Source: Limnephilus marmoratus | Lineage: Eukaryota; Arthropoda; Insecta; Trichoptera; Limnephilidae | DNA length: 64,000 bases | Assembly (NCBI GenBank): GCA_917880885.1 | Contig: OU862915.1 | Location: 37,146,676-37,210,675, forward strand | Direction: 5' to 3' | Part shown: positions 13,901 through 28,900 of the stretch, in pieces | How positions within the stretch are numbered: position 1 is the first letter of the stretch | How the letters are laid out: each line of letters opens with the position of its first letter | The notes under the pieces: generated by a model | Told to the model about the DNA's origin: nothing | The model's input: the letters and a program-made list of their open reading frames with translations, nothing else | The model's database searches: none | Program-made: the position numbers and the translations under genes

Positions 13901-16900
13901 GTCGGTGTCCACAGTTCTACACGCAATGCAGAACGGCCAGAAGTGGAGAGCCTTGTCCATCATGGAAATTGGAGTAGGGGTCAAGATCCTCGGCAATGAG
14001 GAACCAGCTTAAGAAGAATTAATCAGACCTTCTGTGTGAATATTGACTCAAAGGTCACATGAATAAATGTAACTGAGTTTGGATGGTAAAGTAATTATGG
14101 GTGATTTTATACACTACAAGGAGATTTTGAAGTAATACTATGCATTACTGCAAACCTTTAATTTGGGAGGCAGGGACGGTTACCTCCACCACGGCAACCA
14201 CTTATTGAATAACCAACACCTCTCCCATAGGTCACCCCAGGTGGTTCATTATATTTGGTAACTTAACAGGGGTGCCGAGTTTCATTGGGTGGTATTTGTT
14301 AAGGTCTTGGCAGTGGATGCATCTGTCCACCTACTGGTGGACAGATGCATCCGTGGCGGGCCGGATCGAGAGAGTCTGGTTGAAGAAGGCCTTTACACCT
14401 CTCCAGCCGCATTCTCTCGACGCATCGCCTAGCATCGTTAGAAAGATGGATTCAAGCGCCCATTACTCCTGGACACATTGACCCCAGATTCCTAACCGCC
14501 CCTCATACCTTTTTTTGTACCCAGAACTTTCTCTCCTTCCTTTCCTTAAAAATACCCTCCACACAGCATCCCCAAAGATAACAGAGGCCCTGAGAGAAAT
14601 ATTTTACCTCAGGGCCTCCTGTATGGAGACAATGATTACTGAATGCGCTATGGAAAATACAATATGTGTGCAGTTCACACGCAGCAGAAGTGAAACCTTC
14701 AATAAACTAAAGTAGACAAGAGTGGAGAGGTTATGAAGCACCACACAAAGAGGAGACTGATTATTCTATCTCATTCTCTCGCAGGCTAAATGTACGTATT
14801 TGTATCTTTTTATTGTCGCTTTTTCATTTCATTAAATTTCAAATCACAACAGTGCCAAAGAAGTTTCACTTTAAAAAAAAAATAATTTTGGTCTTCTGGA
14901 AATGGATCCGCAGCGATGCCAAGTTGATGAATTACATTTTGACAATTTTACAGCAAAATTTCAGTTGGAATGGTGCAGTTGAAACAATTATTAGCAGAGG
15001 TAAAAATGGTCACACGGCTGAAGTAGGTTCACACTGACTTTGCCAAAGTTTTGATCACACAACGTTATAAGCTGTGTTTTTGGTTAATTTAAGTAATGAT
15101 AAGTTTGTCGACTTACTTGTAATGTGTTTGATGTTTTCCTGCTTGGTTTCTAATAGTTTTTGCTTCTCCTCTGCGCTCAGAGAAACATTATTCTCGTCCT
15201 CTTCTTCGGGGCAAATTTGTACTGCGGCTCTGAAAATATACATATATAAAAATAAATTAAAAACTAACAAATATAAAAATAAATTAAAAACGGCGGTAAG
15301 CTTCTTTCTGGACAGATTAATTATATTAGTTTTTATTATAGAAAAACGAGTGGAAGTTGCAATAACCAAAAAATGCAATAGATGTGATACAAAATATTTG
15401 AAACGTAACTTTTAATTTTTAAAATTTGTAATTTTAAATATTGTACCGACTTGGTTAAGCCTCGATGACACATGGCGAGTTACAAGCTACTATCTACTAA
15501 GTTTTAAAAGCGGGTAAATCGGCGAGTGAGATTGTCATGATGACACACAAAACTGTCCACTCACTCAGAAGCGTAGGAAACTGAGGCCGCTGCTAGCGCC
15601 AGTAACAAGAATAACGACGCCTGTGTGAACTAATTCTTCAGATATTTGACAGTCGAAATCAGCTGTTTATTGGAAGCCATGTTGGAAACATAAATAAACA
15701 GTGTAGGCGAGTAAAGTTGACGAGCTTTCAACTTTTTTTCGTAGATTGTCAACAATCTGCTAGTCGCTGCTAGTTAGCAAGTGATACGATGACACTGGGC
15801 GAGTTTACTAACAGATAGTGAATTTCCCAAATAGTAGCTTGTAAACGCGCTCGCTCGCTCGCGTGTCATCGAGGCTGTAGTATCAGTTTTTGCTATATAT
15901 TATGATTTTATATTAACACATATTAGGTAACCACCAACATATTTTGTACTTTTTTTTTACATTAGCTCATCTTTGGGGATGCTGTGTGGAGGTTATTTTT
16001 AGGGAAAGGAACGAAAGGAAGTTCTGGAAAGGAAAAAGGTATGAGTGGTGGTTAGGAATCTGGAGATCAATGTGTCCACGAGTGACGGAAGTATGAATCC
16101 ATTCCTCGAGAGAGTCCAACTGGAGAGATCTAGGTTAGATCTCCCTCAACCTGTCTCTGCCGATCCGACCTGCCACACGGTAGGGGAAGATTGGAACGCA
16201 CCATTCATACACGGGGAAGCTTCATACAGTCACTACTACAGCTTATTACAATAGCATATTTATTTAGCTTTACTTGGGTGGATAGGCGCGGGCGACCGTC
16301 AGTTGTCCACGAAGTTAGCCGCCATTGCGGCCGCTGCAAGCATCACGAGAGCGTGTAATGTGTTTACGCATGCTCAAAGTAAATATTTTGTCGATGCTCT
16401 TGGATGTTTCGTGCTTTAGTGAGGCGTCAAATTCTACAGGATTTCTGCTCAATGGTAAGGGAACGTACCCATACTACGTGACACGTTTAGGGGGGGGGGA
16501 GGTCTTCAAAATGTCACGCTCCATACAAATGAGCGGCGGGTTGCTTAGGATTTTGGTCACCGGGGAGGGGGGGGGGGGGGGGGGTTAAAAACTGCAAAAA
16601 GTTGGTCACGTAGTATGGGTACGTTCCCTAAGTGACTACAATCGAGCTATAATAATGTATCTATTTTGTGGATTTTTCTGCATGATTTATGTGTCGGTAA
16701 AAATCTGTTATTTTGGACCTTTGGGTCGTTCGTACGCCTTCTCCAGGGGCACGATCGTATTAATGAATTTCTTTTAATTCAGAAAATTTGCAAAAATGGT
16801 CTGGAATTATAAGAAATAGGTGCAAAATAACTAGGTTAAGGGCGGCTTGCACCAACTATCGCTAATTTTATCTTAAATTGTATTTAACTAAATGCATTTA

Positions 16901-19900
16901 AGTCACTAAATACATTTAACTTAAATGTGTTTAGTTCCGTCCTGCACCCAGCAGTTGGAGCGGTTATTTAGTTAAATATGATTTAGCGTCGGTAAAACGG
17001 TTACCGCCGTTAACGCGTCGGTAAAACAGTTGAATCGTTCCTTAGCACCACCCACACGCACACTTTTTGCACAGTGACTTGAGGTGGCGAAGGGCACGAT
17101 CGCTCCAAATTTTCCGTGTGGGGGGTGCTTAAATTTGCGAGTGTCAAAATATTTTGAGGTTATGTTGTGGTTGCGCAGTGTATTTATTTTATTTTGATCC
17201 AGAATAAAGGTCCTATCTTTTCGAAGGAGGAACAATTTTTGTTTTTGAAAGTAATAGAGTTGGTTCAACTACAAAAAGAGTCATTAGTCATTACAAACAG
17301 AAATTAAGCACAAGAAACAAATTAATGAATCATCTACATGGGACAAAAAGAGGTTTTGTTAGATTTAAAAATAAAACAAATATCGGAGTAGTAATTTTGT
17401 TATTTTTTATTTCTTTTATGTAGATTGTTTTAAACCATTATAAGAATGCTGTAGGTATAATTTAAGTTTACAACCTTCCAAAGTATTCCTCCATAAATAA
17501 ATCAATACCTATTCCCCCTACTCCTCAATAATGAAATGAGTATTGCTAGCACCTCGCTGTTGTGCTGATGTTAATGCATAGAGATATATATATATATATC
17601 AATGAGTTAATGTTAAGAAATCTTTGAAACTTTCTGGCACTGAGTATCAAATAAATTTGTTCTTGTGTTTACTTCTCTCACTTTAAACGGTCTATTTATA
17701 AAATCTATAATTTCTTCGTCAACTTCAGAATAAAAAACCCAAATGTCCATCGTAAATACAAATTCATAAATGAGACAGATTTCAGAAATATTAGACAATC
17801 GGAAATCGAAGGAAAAACCTAAAATTGTTTTGACAGAAGTTGCTCGCTAAACATGTTTAACTTAGTTAAACAGCCCTTTCTGGGTATTTAACTTTGACAG
17901 TTCTTTAAATGCGTTTAACGACTTAAATTTTGTGGTGCAAGACGCCAAGTCGACTTAAATCAAATAATGTGTTTAACTTGATATTTAAATCAAATTTAAC
18001 TTTTGGTGCAAGCCGCCCTTACAATAATAAATGAAGAAAATATGTCTGCGGCAATAAAAGACATTTTGAAAGGAAAATTATCTTACAGAAAGAGAGTCTC
18101 TTGGAGAGTCGGGTAAAAAAAAAAAAAGATAAACCTGATGATGATGGCACGAGCCGCAGTACATATCAGTCTAAATACACATGTTCCCAAGTATTTTCTA
18201 CTGAAGAAAAGAAGAGTCACAATGAACGTTCCCCTAACCATGTACGAATGTGCCCCGTTAGTGGGGTAGATTCGGACATTTGTCAGCTTTTGCTAAAATT
18301 CAAACCATTCATTTATTTTAAAAGTTATTGACCTGAATATTGTAAAACTGATTGAACAATCTATCTTTAATTATCAATTTTTGAAAAATCAAAAGTCTAA
18401 AAAGTGTACAAATGGTGCCAATCTTCCTCTAAGTGGGCAAACGCATTCGCCGCCAAAAACCTGGACAAATCTTACCATGAACCTGGGCACCCCTGCTAAG
18501 TCCCGAAACTTAGCCAATAAATGGTTCCTGGGGTGGCAAAGTTTATCCAAAATCTTTCTACATAAATTAAATATAACCTGATTGCAGAAATCCACTGAGC
18601 CTTGTCCTTTGGCTTGTGCACCTTCAGCTCAAACATCTCCGGGTCCGAGGGGTTGCTGGAGATCAGGTAGATGCCTCGGCTCTCCGCTCCGGCTTTCTCT
18701 CGGACCAGCAGCTTCTGCAGGGACACCACTCCGGTCTGGAACAGATAAATATTATGTTATTTCAGTAATAAAACAGTAGAACCCTGTTAAATTGAAGTCC
18801 AGGTGACTTCGAAAACCAAATTTCTAATACAGTTCCCCCCATAAACAAAATTTAAAAAAAAAAACTAAAAAAAATTCCCAAAGTTTTGTTCCGTGGTTGC
18901 CAAATTTTCATATAAGGACCATGTATGCATCACATTGTAAAGTGGAAGATACTCCCAATATCGCCCTGGTGTAATACCACCATTCAGAATTGAAACTTTG
19001 CTTAAACTGGCTTTAACCGGACCTGAATAGCCAGGTACTTCCCCACTTACCTCTTTCCCATCTCCGTCGCCACTCCATACTATCTTCAGCCTCACAACAT
19101 ACCCCAATTGGGGATGCCGTAGTCTCACTGGCTCCAGTCGGTTGGGAGCAGTGGGTGGTAATCACATAATTTAAAAAAAAAGATAATAAGTATAGCTGGT
19201 ACCCGGCATGCCTTGCGATGCCACTTAAAGAAATAAATTATTTCTCCTCTCTTCGTGCATCCCCGTTCCCCTCCCGTGACCCTTCCCCTCCCGTTTTCCC
19301 CTTCCACCTTTCCAGTCTACACCCTCCCTCATCACTCCTCCTCGTTACATTTTTAAACAAATTTCATAAAGCCAGAGCTTTCCATTGTATATAGATACCT
19401 TCACGGGCCTTCACCCAACATATCACCGAAGTTTCATAAAATATGAACAAAAAAATAATTTCGATTTTTATGTATATGATGAAACAACACACATTAGTGG
19501 GTTCCAGCAATGAATTTACAATTTCAATATGTTTTCAATTGTTTGCTAATCCAATGAACTAACCTTATTGTCGGGCGTGAAGAAGGAATATTTGTTGTTA
19601 TTGTCCTGCAGGAAGAACAGACAGTCTGACAGGACTATCACCAGCACCATCTGCATCTTGCTGCGGCCCTGCATCAGGGTGGCCAGACCTTCGAACCTGG
19701 AAGCAATACGACGATACCTCAATATTGGTATTACACATAATAATAACTCCTGGAGAGCAACGATTTATAAAGGTGGAACTGACAATATGGAAAAGTTTTT
19801 AATGATGCATAAACACAAAAAGTTGACATAAATGTCAGTTCATCGGAGAAAAGGTTGAAAAACTGATTCTTTAATTATTCAGTCCCTCGTGTCTCCTGTC

Positions 19901-22900
19901 TAGGATGAGCGAAGTGCTTAAGAAGAATGAGTTAACCCCTCCGCAACGTAAGCAGATATAAGCGTTAGAAATAGGATAGCAGTCAAGTACAATAAGCGTG
20001 TTTATATGTCAGCGCGTGTGTTTCCATAGAAATTTTTCTAACTCCGTTATTGTTTTAGTTACATCCCTAAACCAAAAAGTAAAAGGTCGATAGTAGATCA
20101 AGCTGCACATCTCTCACAAGTTGTCTATGGAAATACAAAACAGGAATCAGCTGTCAGTCGTGTAGTTGACAAAAATATTTACCCGCGCAAATTTGCTACC
20201 GGCGGCTCCACCGCGTTCCACATTTTAAATTTTTATTAAATATTTTTATATGAAATGATAAAAAAGTGAGGTGACAAAAGTGTTTATTACACATAATATA
20301 TATAAAATAGAATAAGTATTGTTGTTTACATAATCTGTGATTTTAGTACCGTTTTCACATAAAAACATCACGTGAGTCATTTTTACTTATTTTTAATGTT
20401 TGCGTTCTAAATTTTAATATTTACAAATGCTAATATTTATTTGTAATATAATAATTTGAAAGCCTATTTTGTAACCTTTCTAAAACAGTTTTTACTGTTC
20501 GGCTATGTTCAGAAATGTTTCATTTATAGAGCTTTAATTGTGAAGCGGTAATAACAAAAAGTTTTCGTAAAATGTCATTTCGTTAGAGACACCAAAAGCG
20601 AATATTCTCGAAAATTCAGAGGGGTTAATGATAAATGTAAGTACTAAAGTCATGGTTTTTGAAAGAGAGAATACGAAAACAATGTGCAATACAGTTGTGA
20701 ATGATGAATACTTGGAGCAGGTGGATGAGTTTATGCATTTGGAAGTTAGTTTACGAGAGATGGAAAGGAGATCCGCAAAGAATGTAAGGCTGATGTAAAC
20801 ATAAAAATAAGAAAGGGATGCTCAGATGGTTTGGACATGTAGAACGAATGAACGAAGAAAGGAGTGCATGGAGAATGTATGCCAGAAATGTGAATAGTAG
20901 AAGAAGTCAGCGACGTCAGAGGAAGACATGACACGATCAAGTGAATCAGATCTTGAGTCAGGCCATGTCAAGAGTCAGAATAATAGAAGAGTATGTATGA
21001 GACGATGTACGAATACGAATGAGGCAAGAGTAAGGAGTTTGGCAGTCTGTCCTTTACGCCTACCCCTACGGAAAAACGTCACAATGGTTAGTTAGCAGCT
21101 TCAGTTGGAAAACTACCTGCATCAATTTGGGAGGCGGGAATGGGTACCGCCGCCCCGGGAACCTTTATTGGATAACCAACACCTCTGCAAAAGGTCACTC
21201 CAAGTGGTTCGCTACGTTTGGTGATTTAGCAGGGGTACCCGGGTTCATGGGGTGAGGTTTGTCTAGGTCTTGGAGGCGGATGACCAGGACACACTTAACC
21301 TCAGATTCCTACCCATCCCTTAAACTCTTTTCCTTCCCAGAACTCTCCTCTCCTTCCTTTCCTTAAAAAAACCTTCCACACAGCATCCCCAAAGATGGCA
21401 TAGGCCCTGAGGGAAAGTATTTTCCTCAGGGCCTCCTGTGTGGAGCTCACGTAAAAAAAAAAAAAATCAGCATAAATCAACTACGCATGGAGAATCTCCC
21501 ACATCAGCAATATTATATTATATTATATTAATTAGAAGTGAAGGTGAAAGAAAAATAATACACATTAAAAATGAGAGTGACATAGACAAATACATCTAAA
21601 ATTAAATTAAAAACGCCTTGCAACTCTGAGCCCTTAAATTATCAAAACCTCGCCATGGAAGTTTCAACACTATTTGAAACTCATACATTTATCAAGCATC
21701 AAAATTTGGATACCTGGACATATGACACGAAGATCAAAATGAGCCCCCATCATAATCTAAAAGAAGGCAAACTTCAAGATGGACCGCGAGCCTCCGGTAA
21801 CAAGATCCAACCGAGTAGATGCAGAAGGTCCTCAGCCAAGCCACACTTCAAGACAAGGCGACTTAATTTTAAACTGTGTTATAACATAGAAAATCCACGT
21901 AAAAATAGAAATGGATGATTACATTATTCAACAACTAGAAAAAAAAATTTACGTTCAAAATTTAATTTGTGACAACACAAATGACTGTAACACAATACTT
22001 GAAATGACTCCTAACTCCTTTACCGTAATACATTTAAACATACGATCCATAAAGAAAAATTTTGACCATTTTCTAGTAAACCTAAATTTATTAAAAAAAA
22101 AAACCAGACATAATCATACTGACTGAAGCCCATTTAAACATTAACTCGATCGTTCCAACTCTCCCCAATTACATCAACTTTCAAAGTTCACATTATATTA
22201 ATAAGAATAGTGGTATTGTAATATACACTAAAGCAATATATAAGGACGTATGCTTTGCTGAAATAAATATGACCAATGCAAACTGTATTATTATAAAATT
22301 GAATATTAATAATAAACTGCATATACAAATAATGACAGTCTACAGGACACATTCAGCTGTAATACCAACTTTTATAACCGAACTGAATGATATTATCCTA
22401 AACAATAAATGTGCAAACAATTTTCTAATTGGTGATGTTAATATAAACATTGCTGAAAATAACCATACTATTGAAAAAGACAATTATGTATATAAACATG
22501 ATGACCGCTTTAAACTTTAAACCCTGTATAAATAAGTATACTAGAGAATTTAACAATCAAATGCCATCGTGTATTGATCATATATGGTGTAATTCCAACT
22601 ACACTGATAATCTCAAAACAATAATATGGAGAAACAACATAACGGACCATCATACATGCATACTAAACCTAAATATAGATAAACAAAAAATAAATAATAA
22701 TAGTAATGACTCTGCCATTCCAAAAATAAAAATAAATCAACAAGAACTATATGAAAAACTGTCTCACGAATCGTGGGAATCTGTACTTACCACAGAAGAT
22801 GTGAATATAAGTGCATCACAATTTCATGACACCTTTCAAAAACATATAAAAGATTCAAGCTATGAAATACCGAACAAAACATATAAAAATAAATTTCATA

Positions 22901-25900
22901 AACTTAAACCATGGATCACTCATGGCCTCGTGGTTTCTATACGAGAAAAAGAAAAACTATTTAAACTAACTAAAAAATATCCACTAAATAATCCAATCAT
23001 CTCATACTTTAAAAAATACAGAAACAAACAAACGGCACTAATTAAAACTACCAAAGAGGAATTTTATAAACAAAAGGTATTGAATTCAGGAAACAACAAT
23101 AAACAAATTTGGAAAACAATAAATGAAATAATTGATAAAAAAAGGAAAACAAGTGACATTTTAAAGCTACGTATTGATAACAATATGGTACAAGTTTTGG
23201 ATAACCCTGAACAATGTGCAAATGCTTTCAATACATTTTTTTCTAATGTCGGAAAAAATCTCGCAAGCAAAATAACTAATATCGTAGATAATACCACATC
23301 TACCGCAGAAAATGATGTAACATCATCAAAAAAAACCATAGGAAAATTCGATACGGTAACTGAACAAGAAATTGTTGATATAATAAAAAACCTAAAAACT
23401 GAATCAGCACCAGGGTTTGATGGGATCACTGTTGAAAATCTAAAGACACATCTTAACTTTTTGAAAAAGCCTATTACATATATTATAAACAATAGTCTTA
23501 AAAAGGGTAACTTTCCATCAATATATAAAAGAACTATTATTACACCGATTTATAAATCAGGTGACTCTAAAGAAATTAATAACTACCGACCTATATCAGT
23601 ATTATCAAATATCTCAAAAAATTTTGAAAAGGTAGCTAAAAAGCAAATACAAAATTTTATTGGAATTAATAATATACTGAGTGACCAACAATTTGGTTTT
23701 CGCGCAAAAATAACCACACAGGACGCAATCATAGATTTAACAACAAAAATACATCAAGCACTAGACAAAGGCAAAAAATCTCTTGCAATTTTCATAGACC
23801 TAAGGAAAGCCTTTGACAGCATAAGTCACAAAAAATTACTATACAAGCTTAACGAAATCGGAATTATAGATAACGCTAACACATGGATAGAAAGTTTCCT
23901 TAGCTCTAGAAATCAATATGTAAAAATAAAAAACATTCTTAGTGAACCGAGTACAAGCGACTTTGGAATACCACAAGGCACGATTTTGGGCCCTCTTCTA
24001 TTCATCTTGTATGTTAATAATATCTTTGAATTACCAATAACAGGAAAACTTGTTTCATATGCAGATGATACTGCAATTATATTCCAAGCAAATTCATGGA
24101 AAGAACTTGAAATAACTGCTAATCATGATATTAATATCTTGAAAGAATGGTTTGACGAAAATTTATTAACATTAAACATTGAAAAAACCTATTATATACC
24201 TTTTAGTATAAATAACAAAAAATCTCCTCCTATCGCCTTAAATATTAAAATTCATTCAAAAAAATGCACCACTAAAATATTAACATGCCAAAATAATGAC
24301 TGTCTATTCATAGCAAATAAAAAAGAAATAAAATATTTGGGTGTAATAATAGATAGTAACCTTAAGTGGAAGACTCAAATTACCAATACTATAAATAGAT
24401 TAAGAAAACTTATATACATATTTATTAATTTAAGAAATATAATTAACTTAAAAATTCTTAAAAATATATACTATGCTCTAGCCCATTCGATAATACAATA
24501 CGGTATTGTTGCATGGGGAGGAGCTTACAAAACCTCAATTTTACCGTTGGAAATTACTCAAAGATTAATAATCAAAATTATTACTAAGAAACCATCAGAT
24601 TATTCAACCTCTCAACTTTTTCAAGACTTTCAAGTCCCACCTCTAAAAAATACATATATAAAAAATACACTGCTTCAAATACACAAAGACTATTCTAATA
24701 AGTCGCACCACGCCATGGTCCGCGTTGAGAGCAATAGGCAAAACACAGTGGGTCGCTTGTGTACGCCATTAATGCATACCAGTTTTGCACAACACTACTA
24801 CACGTACAATGGAGTGGTGTGGTTTAATCAACTAGCAATAGAGCTGAGATTAGAACCTGACTACAATAAATTCAAAAATAAATTAAACAATAATATCTTA
24901 AATAATTTAGCCACTTAGAACCGCATTAACCTTTAATTAACAATACTTATTCAAAAATTTATTTTAAATTATTATTTTTTTTTAATATTATTTTATTATT
25001 TTATTTTTTTTACACATTCGATTTATGTAAGTACGTAAATATAATGTATGTGTTATAATTTTTAATTTTAATTTTTTTAATTTAAAAAAAATATATATAT
25101 ATATATATATATATATTTTTCTCTTCCCTTTACACACGAGTAGTTACACTCTCGTAAAGGTTATATATTATATACATATATATGTTTATACTGTTTATAA
25201 TCAATGTTGCATGTTAGTATTTAATGATTTGAGTTGAATCCGTTTGTAACCTGAAAATGTAATTACTCATGATTATATTACATGTATATGTATATAAAAA
25301 CTAATAAAAAAAAAAAATAAAAAAATTATGCAACAATTGACTAATCAGCAATCAACCACCTCATCTATATGGTGGCGCAAATTGACCATCATGGTTTAAA
25401 TTCCTGATAACTTTTTTTTATTTCAGTGGGTATATATATATTTTTATTTCAGAATTTTGCCAACAAGACTTTTGGGGAATTTAGTAAGGAATGGTACACA
25501 ACTGAACAACGAAGATCATTTGTTACGGGACATAGTAGTCACCCCAATTAGCCGCCGCGTTCACTGGATTTAACCGCTCCCCACAATTTTCTTTGGGCCT
25601 ATTTGAAAGAATGAGTGTTCTTCAATAAAGCAGCAACCATACCCCAATTGAATACCAATATTTGCAATGAAACCGTTGATAGAAAATGTGTTGGAAAGAG
25701 CAGGAATGTGCAAAGCCAAAAATGGGCACCATTTGTGAGAAGCAACCTTTCACATTTACGTCAATAAAATTCCCTACTTGTGCATAAAAAATATATATTA
25801 TATCTAGCTGACCCGGCCACGCGTTGCTGTGGCTAACGAAACACAACGCCATCTAGTGGATCGTTACCCAACCTAGATAAAAAAAAATTCGTTTTGATAA

Positions 25901-28900
25901 ATTAACTCACACCGCAATCTGTTAGAAACTTATTCAACTTACAAATAATTACAAAGCATTGTCCTAAAACAAACATTACTGAACATTTAATTCGCAATAA
26001 TAAATATTGAGGTAAATAATCAAGATAAAAACTATCCTATCTTTTAAGTTGTACCAAATTTCACACAGTAAGCCAAATTTCATCAAAATCAGTTGAGTAG
26101 ATTCGGAGTTTATGTCAAAAGATAAAAAAATTAAATACACTTCAATACGAAAAAGTTATAACGACTTAAAATCATAGATATCATTTTGCGCCATCTAGTA
26201 CAAACACACTTCGATTTGTAATTCCATGACGAAAGTTAGTCATAGAATTATAACAAAAAACTACACATTCCCCCACAGTTGGTGACGAAGACACCACTCC
26301 ATTCATCAAACAAAACATGTTATGACAAACAAAGCACACAACATATTTGAAAAATCAATATCAGTTGGTATAACACAATACGAATTCACAACCTTTAATC
26401 GAAAAATTAACAGACATGTGTAACAGGAATAGTTACACTCCCATTCTTTCAGAATAATTAATTATCACATATTTAAAAAGAAATATAAACCTTAGACTTC
26501 GGTTGCCTTGCAGAATATCAGACTTCTTGAACTTGTTCCCTCGAAGAGAAGTGTAGGATTTAGCGTCTATTCTGTGGTAAATCTCCAACTTGCGGTCTTC
26601 TTTTTCTTTCTCGGCTACCTGGCCATTCACAGATACGAGGATTTCCTGCAAAAAATAATTTTAATCAATATTGGGTCATAGAGATTCTCACGTAAATGCC
26701 TAATTTGAAACTCTCACAAGAAGCTTTTTTTTCCCATTTTTCGTTTCAGTGTACTGCATATAAGAATACAGCTGACAGCTCCACGGCAATCTCTCTCTTT
26801 ATTTAATGTAACAGAAAGATAGATTTTAACAGAGTTCTCTTCGGCAGGACCATAACTGTGCACTGAAAGTAAAATTGAAGAAAAATTATGCGCCATGAGA
26901 CAAATAAAATGCTGTAGTCCACACAGAATGGACCATCTCCAAAATGATCTCAGAACAATTTCGAGCGTGCAAACTCGGCTATCGGAACAAATCGACGATT
27001 GCTGAGCACTTACTTGAAACTGGCCAATACTACATGTATTGTTCCCGAAGTTCTTAGAAAACCCAAAAATGCAAAGAACAGGCCTAATTATGAAGGAAAC
27101 TTAAATTCACAAAAATTGAATCAAAATTAATAGGCGCTAAGCTTGACAGTTCTTGGAATCCAGTACCAGCTACACCAGAACTAAATGCCGAAAACCACAC
27201 TAATTTAACACTGAAATACCGGAAAGGATTAAGGCGTACAAAACAGTTTCACCTCTGCATAAATATTTCACATAAAAACACTTCACCACAATCTACACAA
27301 ATGCTCTGATGATGGACACTGTAACGCTTTCCGAAACTTTGGCTAAAGAAGGAGGAAGCATAACACAGCATAATAACCCAAAAATTAATTAATTAATAAT
27401 TAAATTGAGAACTACAATAAATAAATATTATATTGTATAATTATCACAATGGTGTCCATAAGTAATACTGTGAAGAGGCACAATGTAAGAACTATGAATT
27501 ATTAGATTTTGAATGTGAATGAAATGACATAAAATATGAGGAGAAACCTTCTGGTTGTAACACAGTGACAACACAGTGACACAGTACCGTTTTGTAAAAA
27601 TAATTAAATTAATCAATTCACTCTCCAATTACTATAGGTTATGTTTGTAAATTAAGTTGTTACGGTTAATAATAAGGAATACTTCAGTAATGGATGATTA
27701 AAACACAAATGTAATCTTATTTTTACTTTACCATTGTGTATTCAATACAGCAACAAAAGCACTGAATTCAATTTGTTTTAATAAAGTTTGTTTACAAAGT
27801 ACACAGTGTGTTTCTGCATTTTTTACAACAAACAGGTAAATTGATACAGTCATAATAATTGCACCTGTCTCTCAATTATGCAAGAATTCCAGAAGTTAAC
27901 AGCCTTGGTAGACCAAAATAATAAGAGTGGACTTAATTATAATCCTTGCGGAATATGTAGGTACCTTTTGTCCTTCAATTTATGTGACACAAACCAGATT
28001 TTACATAAAAGTACAATGTATTTATGCCATAAATTTATATAAAATTGAAACCATAGCAAATTCAAGATGCAAAAATAATAGTATGTATAGTAGTGCGGAA
28101 CGAAATTTTTTTTTTTCTAATTTTTATTTGGAATAGTTGTATTAAGTTGCCAATTGCCATCAATTACCTCAAATAAAAATATAAAAAATATCAGACAACG
28201 GTAAAAGCCCCCGCCAAGACATTGAACATTTACAAAAACGACAGTTTTGGGGCTATTTGCGCGGCCTACAAAACAGTACAGAATTTATTAAAATAGGTTT
28301 ATTTTATTTAATGACGTATTTAAATATAGTTAACTAGCTGTTGCAATCAAATATTTCACTATTGGCGCTGTGATAAAGAAGTAAAGTGCAGGACGAAGCG
28401 GGGGGCGGCACGTGACAATCTACGAAATGCAGTGTTTTGTTTAAAGGATAATTGTCTCAAAGTGAACGGTTGCGCGTCAATTATATTCACGAGTACAATG
28501 TTTTTTAAGTGATTTAACATGACTTCTACAAGGCAAACCTTAAAATGTCCGATATTTGGTGAAAGTGCAGATTTGAAAGAGAATATCCTACCTACCTATG
28601 AAAATGTGATGGATTTCTATGAATGGGTTCGACAAGACTTAAAAGTAAGGAATAACACATCAAAAGAACCTACGTTTTTGGAAATTGCCGAAATAATTGG
28701 AACAAAAATTGAAGAATTGTGGATAAAATCTTCTATTCCAATTGTCACACACAAACGAGTCTTACAGTTACTAAAAAGTTATCACTCGAAAGTGTTATGA
28801 ATTTGTAAGCTGTACTTGTTTGAGGAAAAAAGTGCCAAAAGAGGAACAAATTTTTTTAGAAGACCAATGCACTAACAGGCTAAAACTGTTTTAAAAGGAT

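Larger units (their letters stand above)
21480..25326 (+). mobile_element. CR1/L2-group non-LTR retrotransposon, nearly full length, two frameshifts
   Basis: A plus-strand element with a small first ORF, an endonuclease plus reverse-transcriptase ORF, an AT-rich 3' region with a (TA)n tract at 25088-25116, and an A-rich (AATAAA)-like end near 25300-25326. Very A-rich coding strand, unlike the GC-richer RhoGEF exons. Ends are approximate; no target duplication was identified. It fills most of the intron between exons 9 and 10. Confidence 0.75.

Noticed and set aside
22450..23492. Antisense ORF of 142 codons at 23064-23492
   Set aside because: It is the complement of the LINE reverse-transcriptase coding region and has no motif of its own.
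25088..25116. (TA)n tract as a possible origin or promoter
   Set aside because: It is a simple repeat in the AT-rich 3' region of the LINE.
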